Assembly: GCA_958510825.1 (NCBI GenBank) | Contig: OY294051.1 | Span: forward strand, 124,001 to 188,000 | DNA length: 64,000 nucleotides | Reading direction: 5' to 3' | Origin: Brachypterus glaber | Lineage: Eukaryota > Arthropoda > Insecta > Coleoptera > Kateretidae | Shown here: in pieces, positions 12,301-21,800 of the stretch | Position numbering within the stretch: the stretch's first letter is position 1 | Layout: the number at the start of each line of letters is the position of its first letter | The notes under the pieces: model-generated | What the model saw: only the letters and a program-made list of their open reading frames with translations | The model's database searches: none | Told to the model about the DNA's origin: nothing | Translations under genes and position numbers: made by a program

Positions 12301-12672
12301 CGGTACAAAAGTTGGAAGCGCAGGTGGTTCATTCTTAACGATAACTGTCTATACTATTTCGAATACACCACGGACAAAGAACCCAGAGGCATAATCCCTT
12401 TGGAAAATATCTCCATCCGCGAGTGCACGGACAGACAGAAACAACACTGTTTCGAACTTTACGCGAGTGGGGGCGCTGATTTCATCAAAGCTTGTAAAAC
12501 AGACTCTGAGGGGAAAGTAGTGGAGGGAAAACACACTGTATATAGAATGTCTGCTAGTTCGGACGAGGAAAGAAAAGAATGGATGCAAAGACTGAGACAG
12601 AGTATAAGTCATAATCCTTTCTACGATATGTTGGCCAATAGAAAGAGAAAAGCTCAATTTACGAAAAATTAG
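6132..12672 (+). CDS. step: Cytohesin (Arf guanine-nucleotide exchange factor, Sec7-PH), six coding exons
   Basis: Joined exons 6132-6311, 10092-10224, 10654-10852, 11286-11360, 11429-11621 and 12184-12672 total 1269 bp, or 422 aa; family members are about 400 aa. Residues 61-76 ([16 protein letters not shown]) resemble the end of the N-terminal coiled coil. The Sec7 domain runs from about 100 to 285 and includes FNMDPKKG and [15 protein letters not shown], with the catalytic glutamate at about 182. A linker ([14 protein letters not shown]) precedes the PH domain (about 289-406; [19 protein letters not shown]). A short basic tail follows. Cytohesins load GTP on Arf1/Arf6 at the plasma membrane after the PH domain binds phosphoinositides. 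The Drosophila orthologue is steppke, and the symbol is given by homology. The odd feature is the N-terminus: residues 1-60 do not resemble the usual cytohesin start. The ATG at 6132 has an in-frame TAA at 6126. Identity is very secure; the first exon is less so. Confidence 0.95.
8036..8272. repeat. Foldback element with long arms, TTCCGGTA termini
   Basis: The two arms at 8052-8142 and 8143-8236 are near-perfect reverse complements meeting at GTAGAGATT/AATCTCTAC. The outer ends TTCCGGTACGCATA and TATGTATACCGGAA form a further terminal inverted repeat. The termini recur at about 42960-43185 around a different interior. Parts of the arm (GCGTTACGTAATA.TTGAACG) recur at 8941, 11760-11820, 34530-34760 and 35480-35515, so this is an active-looking local family. 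Confidence 0.7.
9811..10034. repeat. Foldback element ending 57 bp before cytohesin exon 2
   Basis: Arms about 100 bp long are imperfect reverse complements (ATGAAGTTGAACAACG... against ...CGTTGCAAACTTCAGCTTCAT), with a central GCAAGCGGCTTG spacer. The inner part (CATAACACGTTT...GCGCACTAGTACT) recurs at 21806-21937. Confidence 0.65.
10092..10224 (+). CDS. step: Cytohesin coding exon 2 (end of coiled coil, Sec7 start)
   Basis: Acceptor TTGTTACAG|CAACTT, donor AAAAAAG|GTAAAT, 44 codons plus one base. It encodes [16 protein letters not shown] then [15 protein letters not shown], the conserved entry into the cytohesin Sec7 domain. Confidence 0.93.
10654..10852 (+). CDS. step: Cytohesin coding exon 3 (Sec7, N-terminal half)
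   Basis: Acceptor TTTTTTCAG|GC, donor TTTAAG|GTATGT. It encodes [39 protein letters not shown] and [17 protein letters not shown], then LILVQAL, all typical of the cytohesin Sec7 helices. Confidence 0.95.
11286..11360 (+). CDS. step: Cytohesin coding exon 4 (Sec7 catalytic loop)
   Basis: Acceptor TTTTTTTCAG|GCAATT, donor CAAAAG|GTATGC. It encodes [20 protein letters not shown]. The glutamate of PGEAQK corresponds to the family's catalytic 'glutamic finger' that displaces Mg2+ from Arf-GDP; it is intact. Confidence 0.95.
11429..11621 (+). CDS. step: Cytohesin coding exon 5 (Sec7, C-terminal half)
   Basis: Acceptor TTTTTCACAG|GTATTG, donor CTTGTT|GTAAGT, ends in phase 0. It encodes [20 protein letters not shown] and [20 protein letters not shown], the Arf-binding part of Sec7. 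Confidence 0.95.
11852..11980 (+). repeat. Dispersed repeat, inverted relative at 60995-61125
   Basis: The words AACGGAATGTCCGAT, AAAATATGGTTAACATT and TTAGGGCAA.GGGG, followed by GGACAAAAATTATA, reappear in the same order as reverse complement in the last URB1 intron. Confidence 0.6.
12184..12672 (+). CDS. step: Cytohesin terminal coding exon (linker, PH domain, basic tail)
   Basis: Acceptor TTAATTTCAG|AGTTTA, 162 codons and TAG. It carries the Sec7-PH linker, a complete PH domain ([18 protein letters not shown] through [14 protein letters not shown]) and the C-terminal RKRKAQF tail. The beta1-beta2 loop has two glycines (QGGR). In vertebrate cytohesins the diglycine form is the one selective for PI(3,4,5)P3. 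Confidence 0.97.
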   Translation, partial: SLYDSIKAEPFKIPEDDGNDLMHTFFNPDKEGWLWKQGGRYKSWKRRWFILNDNCLYYFEYTTDKEPRGIIPLENISIRECTDRQKQHCFELYASGGADFIKACKTDSEGKVVEGKHTVYRMSASSDEERKEWMQRLRQSISHNPFYDMLANRKRKAQFTKN

Positions 12673-12742
12673 AAAATAACCTTTTTTTAAGTTCGTATTA
12701 AACTCATCCAGTGCAGAAAGTACAATTTTAATGATGAAATTA

Positions 12743-12748
12743 AATAAA
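12743..12748 (+). terminator. Candidate poly(A) signal of cytohesin
   Basis: AATAAA 71 bp after the stop codon, followed by a T/G-rich stretch (TGATTTTCTGTGCGCAGGTAG). Other AATAAA words occur further downstream near 13304 and 13427, so longer 3' UTRs are possible. Confidence 0.5.
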
Positions 12749-15700
12749 TCTGATTTTCTGTGCGCAGGTAGTGTACTACTTAGTATGTATTCCGGGGATG
12801 AGGTATGAGTTATAATTAATGTTATTTTGTGTATTCTGGTAATGTTACAACGAAATATGTTGAGTGAAATTCTAGGGTTTTTTAATTTAAATGGACCATT
12901 TTGCATTAGAATTCTAGAAATGTACATACTTTCGCGTCTCGTTTAAATAATAGACTTCAAGGCTAGGTTTATAGTCTGGAAAGTTCAGGAATCCTGGAAA
13001 TGCAAGGATTTTAACAAAAAAAGTCCTATCTGGTTAAATTTATTGGATTTCAGTAGGCGATTCACTTGTAACGTTTGTTACAACAGTTTTTATGTTTTAT
13101 CTATTTTCTTTACATAAAACCAACCTGTTAGATTTGCTCTAAAATGTATGTTTTATGAAAACTTTGGATCTTTTACAAACTGGAACGATTAAAATCTATT
13201 TAGTTTTTATTGGTGTTTAAACACATTTAAAAGTCCATTAATTTTTAATATAAAGACTCAAAGTTTCCATAAAACAAATTTTTATCAACAAATCTAAAAG
13301 TTAAATAAAAAATTACATAAATTTTGATAAAACCATTAAAAACACCGTCATTAAAACAATTCCAATACTCATATTGACTAAACTAGAGTTCCTCAATGCT
13401 GCTTTGATGTATTTTAAAACGTCAAAATAAAATTCAGGGACTCTACTAAAAATATTTGTTATGGAACATTATTTTTATCAAAAAAGGTATAATCCTTATT
13501 TTTACTCAGTTAGGCAAAAAATATGTAATTTTGTGTATATTGTTACTGTTATGACAACGAATTACAAGTCTAAAAAACAAGGATGTTTTTTAAAAAAGCT
13601 CTCCGAAAAACATGTCCAAATATTTTGAAATTTTAAATATAATCATATTTTCGAAAAATGTTAAGGGAACTATGAACACATAGTTTGATACTATTAGTCT
13701 TAATTATTATTAATATGAATTAGTATCAAAAAAAATATATTTGTACAACGAAGGAATTACATAAAAAAACTTAAAATTTATAATTTTTTGTTATGAAACA
13801 AAATTATAAATTAAAAAACATCCCATAGTTACATCCCATAGTGTACGTTTTTGAAAAGGACTTTTTATTCCGAGTGACTTTTGGAAAAGGAGTACTTTCT
13901 TCAAAAACCGATTGTTTTAAAAAATTTCATAAAAACGCACCCTTTTTTCATGGACTTTTAAATGGGTACATTTATTTATATAAAATTATTATTGTTCAAG
14001 AATTTACATTTAAATGGTTAATTGTTGTATAGGGTGTGCCAAAATATCAACATATCGACGGCTCGGCTCCAACAGAAAACAGATTTTGCCAGTTTTAAAA
14101 TGCACTTTTTGTGCATTAATTAAATCTGATTTTTTTTTAAGTAAATAATAAAATCTGTACTATAGATTTAAGAACTTAACTCAAAGAGTACAGTAAAAAT
14201 AAAGAAACGTCAAAATTTTATAATTTATGATACAGTCTACCAGAACTACGCCATCGATATCTTAAATGGGATATTTTGCACATCCATTTTAATTTATTTA
14301 TTATATTTTATTTAAATAATATATTACCTAGGTAAAAATCGAATTTTGATTATTATTGTCAAAAGTTATTATAGATCTTTATTTTTTGCAAAATTTATAT
14401 TTATATTTTCTTAAAATATACAAGTTCCATATTTTCGTCTCAAATGCACAAAACTTCTACAGAAGTTTTTATTTCGAAAGAATTACAGAAAACAATATAA
14501 ATTATATTTTTTTTCACAACAAAAAATTGTAACTACATATTTATTATACTATTCTGTGATTTTCATTAAAAAATACAAAACTTTTACAGCTCATCATTAT
14601 TATTTCAAGAATAATTATAATTTTTTTTTGGAAAAAAGGTTTGGACTTTTTATTTGATTAAAAAAAAACAGTAAATTTGTTTTTTGTATTTAATACCCCC
14701 TATTTTTCTTATTTTGATGATTTTATTCATCCATGTTTGTGTATGATCTGGCCTTGAGTGCATTAATGTGACATTTGCTGTCAAAAACGTCAGATTAAGG
14801 CGCTTTAATCTAGCCCTAAAAAATTATTATTTAAAAATGATACTTTAGTCACATTATTTATATATTTTTTCGATTTAATCTTAGAACCAGGTGCTACACT
14901 TGATAATCAACCAATAAAGTGATATTACAATTTTATTTAACAGATTTTATAAAATTATTTTTCTACTACCTAATTAAGTGCTAGCTTACATAAAATCAGT
15001 GAACTCATTTATTATTGACCGTTGTTAAGCATTGTTTATTGACGACGGTCAATAATGAAAATTTTTTGAGACAACTACTAACTTTTTCAACTTATTTGTC
15101 AAACTGACAGCTATGTCAAAATAATTTTTAAACTTTATTTTTAACTGATATTTGGAGTTACTAGCTTTAGGTAGTAGAAAAAATAGTATATGCACCACGT
15201 ATGCGAACTGTCAAGTGTTCTAGACTGATTTTTTGCCTCGACTCCGTCTCAGCAAAAAAACTTCAGTCTCAAACACTAAAGACTTCGTTTGCATAATATA
15301 CTATTACATGTCTAAAAGTTCTGATGTGTCTGGAAAATGCCAAAAACTTAAGATTTCCTGAGTTCCTCTGTCTATTTGAAGTTTTTTTTAATAAAACTGA
15401 AAATTCTAATCAATTGCCACCGGCGCTAAACTTGATTTCCAATATTGCCAAAAAGTCTGGCTACACCCTTGTTTGTCATTGACAAAAACAAGCTGAATTG
15501 GCTTGCCACCATAAGAAAAAGCCTGAGGCCGTCCCTGGCTCAGTATTTTTTTCTTCACCCTTATTTGAGAGCTAAGGGTTAATAAATAAATAAATTTTCA
15601 CTTAATATTTATGAATTTTTCCTTTTATTTTTTAGTATTTTATTTTCTCTGTACTATATTTTTTCTAGTGAACATAAACTTTGTGATTATCACAATATAG

Positions 15701-15858
15701 GAACAAGATTCTTAAAGGAAGTATACTTTGTCTATTTTTATTTGAGAAACAAAAAACTGTGTTTTGGTGGTTTGGTACCAAATTTTAATCTCAGTAAAAC
15801 AGATAGTATAGGTTTATTTGAGAAAAATTTGATGGTAGACCTCTACTCTTATAAGAGA

Positions 15859-15896
15859 TTAAAGAGTAGGACCATTTTAATGGTCCTACTCTTTAA
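15859..15896. repeat. Perfect 18-bp inverted repeat with 2-bp spacer
   Basis: TTAAAGAGTAGGACCATT, then TT, then its exact reverse complement. GAGTAGGA also recurs at about 15931 and an ACTCTT-containing word just upstream, so this may be the core of a small foldback element. Confidence 0.7.
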
Positions 15897-17465
15897 CAAA
15901 GTTAGTGGTTATAAAGTATAGTAAAATTAAGAGTAGGAATTTTAGTCTGTTTAATCTGCATTCAGTATACCAAAGCTTTGCAAAGGTGTCAGTTACGTTT
16001 TCTGATCTACTGAAGGCATTACATATCATCTTAATAATTTGGATAGGTTTCTAGGTTTACCTGGCTAGATTTTTTAATTAATATATTTTTAATAATAAAT
16101 AGGTACATTACATATTATACAACAGTGTCCTAGAAGTTGTGTACAAAAATTCCCTCATTCATGTAAACTGGAAAAATTAAAACAAATCTTGCAGATTTAT
16201 TTTTCAGTATTAAATTATTTAAAGATTTTATTCAAGCTAAAAAATAAAAATTTTAGGACGCACTGCTATTTAAATTTTAGTTAATTACTATTTTTTAAAG
16301 ATAATTTAAAATTACATTAACCATATTATAAATTTTGTTTTATAATTCACATCACAAGTTTTAAAATTAACTATCTACTTATAAGGTCCATTTTTTCAAT
16401 TCCGTTATGATAATATCAAAATAATTATTAAAGATTATAGATATAGTCAATAATTACATAGACCGTTTTTTAAAAACCTGATCTTCAAGTTAAATTGTTT
16501 AATCATCATAGTATTAATTTATAAATAATATTACATGATAGAAGAAAAGGGCCCAAACTACATTAATTTTATACGTACATTTATCAAATGTTATAAAAGC
16601 AGGCTTACACTATGCAATTTTGGCGATATGTTAGTTTGTAGTAAGTGAAAGTGACCAATCAAAATTAGTCGGAGATTCGATTCGTCACCAAAATTGCATT
16701 ATGTAAAACCAGCTTTAAGCTATTGCTGTATTGGCGTTTCACGCAAAAGAGTGTCCCAAAGTTCAATTTATTCACACTCTTTTTGCATGTTCAAAACTGA
16801 ATTCGTAAATGGAAAAAAAAAATACTTATTTAAAATTTTTCATAAAGCGTTTAAAATATTTTAAAATAAAATTGACTTTCAAATGTATGAATTCGCAAAA
16901 TTATAATTTTTGTTTCAAAAGATTTAAATATTGGATAGCATTGAAAATTTGTGCCCTGTTCTTCCGTAATGACATAATTTGTTTTTCGAGTTGCTTTAAT
17001 GGTCTGAATTGTACCCTAACACATTAAAATTAAATTAGATTTCGTAATTTGTTTTATCATGTTCTTTGTTTGATAAGATTATGATTTACACTAAAATTGC
17101 ACTATTTATTGCTAAGTTATCAATTTTAATTCACACTTTTTTGTGTGATTAGAAATTCCTAAAAGATACCCTGCGCGTAACAAGATCAGGGTTTTTTAAT
17201 TATATGTACTTAAATTACCATTTAAATATTATTTTAACAATTTATTTTATAATAATTTTAATAATTTATTTAACATTAAGTTGTACCCTCTAACTAGATT
17301 AAAAATAGCAAGATTTACATTCTGAGATTACTTACATATTTCTATAATTTAAGAATGTCACTTGTAAAAGGTCGTAAGTATTATCTAATACAATAAAAGA
17401 CAATAGTTATTTATGGTACTAGTGGGTAAAGTAAGATATTGCTCATGAGAAAATTAACCTAATTA

Positions 17466-17670
17466 GCTTAGAAATTCATATTTTTATTAAAAATTTTAAT
17501 GACATTTACAAGAAAATAATTTGACAAGTGATAGTTGAGTGGGTAAAATAAATAATTATCCACTCAATAAAGTAAAAGCCACGCGGGGGTTAATATTGAG
17601 TTTATCTATTTAAAATAAAGCTGGTAATTGTCTTATTATCTTTATGTATTTGATAAAAGATTTTATTTTA
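17466..17670 (+). repeat. MITE-like repeat, inverted copy at 49272-49474
   Basis: About 205 bp are shared in reverse orientation with 49272-49474, including the internal hairpin TTGAGTGG.TAA...TTA.CCACTCAA and the word AGCCACGCGGGGGTTA. The flanks diverge on both sides, as expected for a transposed unit. Confidence 0.75.
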
Positions 17671-17925
17671 TCTTATGATAAATTATTAAGGGCTGTTTTG
17701 GAAAACCTTTACAGTAAATATTTTGTTTTATCAGTGAAACGATTTTTAACAAGTTCTTAATAATTGCTACCCATTAGTTTTTGATAAAGAACCCAAAAGG
17801 CATTATTATAAAAAAATCAATATATTTATTATTTTTTGTGAGTGTGCAAATAGAGATTACTAATATGACAAACTCATTAAGTGAATCAGTTGCAAATTAA
17901 TTTTTATTTTAAACTCTTATGTCCT

Positions 17926-18312
17926 TCATAAAATAGTAAAGTGGTCCCGACATCTAATGACACATGAAAAGCGCAATAATTCGCATTTTAAGTAAAAGTT
18001 GAAAATATCGACTCTGTGGAGAGATCTGGCTACACGTTTTAAGCGTGGCCAGATGTTGGCTATGGGGGTCGCATTCAAGGTACTTAGAACCTTTTGCATG
18101 CGACATTCTTTAGTTGTGGTCCCCTCTACTATGAACCCTTCTAACTTTTGGGTTTTAGAATGAAATATTTCGTTTATAATAATTGGCAGTAAAATTGATA
18201 ATAAATTCTCAGATGCGGGTACAAATGAAATTACGTTGTAAAGATAAAACATTGCGTGACGCAATTTGCGTTCCCCTGATAATATAGTCTTTAGTTTTGG
18301 ACAGGCAAACAA
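17926..18312 (-). CDS. Unassigned 128-codon ORF downstream of the transporter
   Basis: An open frame with more balanced composition than the surrounding AT-rich ORFs (for example NIWPRLKRVARSLHRVDIFN). I recognise no family. It lies just 3' of the transporter stop codon on the same strand, so it could be 3' UTR sequence, a decayed transposon fragment or a small gene. No splice partners were identified. Treat it as a candidate only. Confidence 0.15.
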   Translation of the reverse strand: MFACPKLKTILSGERKLRHAMFYLYNVISFVPASENLLSILLPIIINEIFHSKTQKLEGFIVEGTTTKECRMQKVLSTLNATPIANIWPRLKRVARSLHRVDIFNFYLKCELLRFSCVIRCRDHFTIL

Positions 18313-18591
18313 TATTTTTTTAAGCTAGATTTGGAACCATTTTAATTACATACAAATTAAATAACTGATCTGTAAAAATTTGTATATTAAAAAAGAAACG
18401 ACCTATTGTTTCGTTTTTCTCTTCTCTTCGAAAAATTTTCCCTTCTTTGGCACTCCTTTTTATCTATTTTGCCCAGTTTTTCCTTCTTTTCGCTTATGTT
18501 ACCTTTTTTAGTCTAATTTACCTTCATCCCTTACCAAATTTAAATTTGAATGGCTTTCTATAGAGCGTTTAGTCCATAAAGTTCTTAACTT

Positions 18592-18597
18592 TTTAAT
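18592..18597 (-). terminator. Candidate poly(A) signal (ATTAAA) of the transporter
   Basis: ATTAAA on the minus strand about 50 bp after the stop codon. A canonical AATAAA occurs only at about 17902-17907, roughly 740 bp downstream. Which of the two is used cannot be decided here. Confidence 0.35.
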
Positions 18598-18645
18598 TAA
18601 AATAAGTTTGTTGTTATTATTGACATTATTCGACACTATTTTTTA

Positions 18646-18851
18646 CTAAACCGAAGTAGTAATTTGTTCGATGACATGAACATTTCTGACTGGTCTTCTA
18701 TATGAGCCATATTGATTCCATCGGGCTAGACCCTCGGGCACGCTTTTGCTGGGTCTTAACACGTGTCTAGGTCTTGGCAGCGAGGCGTACATCACTTGGT
18801 CGGGTTGGTACATGTTATACTGGCTTCGCGCACGGTGATGGTCCATATAGC
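18646..18851 (-). CDS. Transporter exon 9 (C-terminal tail and stop)
   Basis: Acceptor TTTTTTAACAG|GCTATATGG. It continues the frame from exon 8 (…AANIG then YMDHHRARSQYNMYQ) and encodes 67 residues plus TAG. The tail is Arg/Tyr-rich and ends HVIEQITTSV, whose last four residues (TTSV) look like a class I PDZ ligand (S/T-x-hydrophobic). Confidence 0.85.
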
Positions 18852-21800
18852 CTGTTAAAAAAGTATATTAGCCCCTTCAGCTCTAGCCTGTTTTTCAAGG
18901 TCCCTACACTAGATTAAAACTTTTTTGAAAATCCCATATACAAATATCCAACTGGGATTTTTTTTTGTGGGAAAATTTATTCCGACAAAAATCGGTATTA
19001 CGTTTAAACTATCTGCGTTTATTGACAATAAAAATTTTCTCAGGTATTTAATTTTTTCCAGCGTATATTTTTAATTACATTTAAAAGTACATTTTTTATT
19101 ACACAGTTAAATATGATTTCCTGTAACACTTAATTTTAGCGTTTTCTGCAAATCTTAAAAAAAAGAAGGAGAAATAATGACCTATATTGGCAGTAATGCT
19201 TACATTTCTCGAGATTACATTTACATGAAATATAAACTTTAAAATATTTACATTTTTAAATAAAATTATTCAGGACTGTCTGCAGCAATGGAGCTTTCTT
19301 GCATTTTTTATGAAATGTTTTATTGTAAAACTGTGATTAAAATGGTTGAGCAGATTTTTGAAATTTATTTAGACAATAATTTCAGGGAAGTTGGGGAAAT
19401 GGAAATTGAAACGTCATGGAGTTTGGTCATTTTCTCGAAAAAGTTTTATAAATTTTATAAATCTTATGCTATGTTTAATAGTTTTGCAAAAAAAAAAATC
19501 GCCGCGGCGCTATATTTGGTACGTTACGTTACCCCAATATAAACCTATACTGACCTATATTTGCAGCAATGCTCAAACTCCTAGGAATACAATGCTTGGC
19601 CCTGTCGTGCGTCGGATACATATGCATACTTCGTCTATCCAAACTTTTATCGTGGTACTTTGAGGGCGTGAAAATGGCCTCGTAATGATTACTTCCCGGC
19701 CGGTAAAACGTGTAGGGTGGGAGGTCCGACGTGTAAATGTTGTTGTATGGGCAAACGCAATCGTTGAGTTTGGATATGGGGCAACTGTTAAGGTTGCATA
19801 TGTTGTTTGTGTTGCTGTTGATGTTGTTTTCTTTGCGGGTGCCTACTAGGAACATTAGACTCGCTCCTAAAAGGATGTACATCATTTTAAATTACTCAAA
19901 GTTCTTATATCAAAAAGAAAAAATCTAAAAGTATGGATATATTCATCGACTTTAGAGATTTTTTTTAAATTGACTAGGTTTGATAACAACCAAAAATATT
20001 TACAGTCCGTTTATGTTAAAACGTTACGGCCTTTGACGACGATATATTCAGTAATAAATAGCGTAGCAAAAACAATTTTGCTAAAATTTCCATAAACTAA
20101 AAGGAAAAATATTTATCAGCAGGATATGAATTGTGGATGGGATCCCGGAAAATTAAATTTAAAAAAATACAGAAAAAGCTTACAGAATTGAATTCAATGT
20201 CTATTTTATTTTTTAATGAAAGTATGATAGTAATCTGTTAAAAAAGAAGAAAAAAAAAAGATTGTGAAGCGTTTAAGTTTGAAGAAGAGATTAAGTTCAA
20301 AGATGAGATCAGATAAGTATACACTGATAATAGCAAACAGAGACTTAAAATTCAGTTTAAATACTTGGTTACAGATTACAAAGGATGTGAAAACCAGAAA
20401 TAAAAAGAAAATTGAAAACTAGCACACGATGGGATTTATCTTGTATCTTAAGCTTTAAACATGCTTTACTGCAGTTTAAGAAAAGATAACACTAGTTTAT
20501 AAATGTGTATTTCAGAGCAGTTTTTAAGGAAATGTGCTAGAAGTGCCAAAAACTTTTAAATTATTTAATATAAAAAGCTTTTGCGAACGATTGGCTAATA
20601 CATACAAACATAATACAATGAAGTACTCTCATTTCAAATTTGAAGTGATAAACATAAGTTAATAAATTTATTTGTTAAAAAGTCATAGCAAATAAACTTG
20701 GACACGCAAAACTAGTAGTTCAGAGCACTGTGTCCACGTTCATTGGCTATTATATTAGCCAATGGTTTGCAAAAGCAACATTTTTTATAATAAATAATTT
20801 AGTTATGTAGTGTTTGAAACTCTGCACTTTTCCTTTAAAAACGCCGTGGTGTATTTTGAAAGAAAAAATGATTGATTTTATGAAAGATAAAATCTTACCT
20901 ATAATTGTAGTAAAAAAACTAAAATAATATCCAGCTTTTGGGTAACTTTGGTTTATATACCCGGTTACTGGAATCCCTAATAAAACTGGCAGTGATTTGG
21001 CACCCTGTATAAAACTCCAGGCCTTCGTGAAATGGCGCCCTTTTATTCGTTCGAGCGCAAACATCTTCAGCGAGTAAGTGTAGCCTCCTAGGCAGATGCC
21101 ATACATCCAGACAAATAGCACGTAGCCGTGGTATCCTTGAACTGCACTCAGAGCCAATAAGGAGATACCTGGAAATAATATTTACGGAGTCAATTTAAAA
21201 AGTTACTGGGCTTTTATCTCTGAAACACGACGACAAGAATTTTCTATTTGCGTTTCATATTTATTATAATAATGCCAATGAGTTTCATAGTTTTTTCTAT
21301 TTTACGACTCCTATAAGCTCATAATCACCAGGGTTCGCAGAAAATATAACACAGAGGCTGGCATACTCGTGCAGGTGATGGGCGAGGGGAAGTGAGGTTG
21401 GTCGGGACTTTTGATGACGTATGCGTGTGTCGCTGCGTTGTTGTCAGATGCATGTACTATATTGTTTGTTTAGAGTTCTTTACGTATTTAAATATTTAAT
21501 TTGTTTTTTTTTATTCTTGTGACTTTGTTTTTTATATTACATTTTATTACAACAAAATTTTACGGAGTGGTTAACCCTCTGTGTTACATTTTTTACGAAC
21601 CCTGCATAATCACATGTATTTTGCGTGTTCTTATAGGCCTATAAGAGAAAAAGAAAAAGAGAAGAGCCGACTATAAAATATATCAAAATATCGTTTGTTC
21701 TATGAATTTCAACGAAAATTGTAATGCCAACCCAAAACAAAAACCTCTAAATCAATTTAAATGTAAGTTTTTAAGATTTTAAAACAAATTAGAAAAAATA

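Larger units (their letters stand above)
12749..18591. other. Convergent intergenic region between cytohesin and the transporter
   Basis: The two genes point towards each other here. No recognised coding exon is present. The region contains a perfect hairpin at 15859-15896, a dispersed repeat at 17466-17670, a copy of a TAGTATAT-ended palindromic repeat near 15180-15310, and an unassigned ORF at 17926-18312. The rest is AT-rich with no structure I could name. Confidence 0.6.

Noticed and set aside
12349..12927. 192-codon minus-strand ORF
   Set aside because: Antisense of the cytohesin PH exon plus its 3' UTR; the plus strand is a canonical PH domain.
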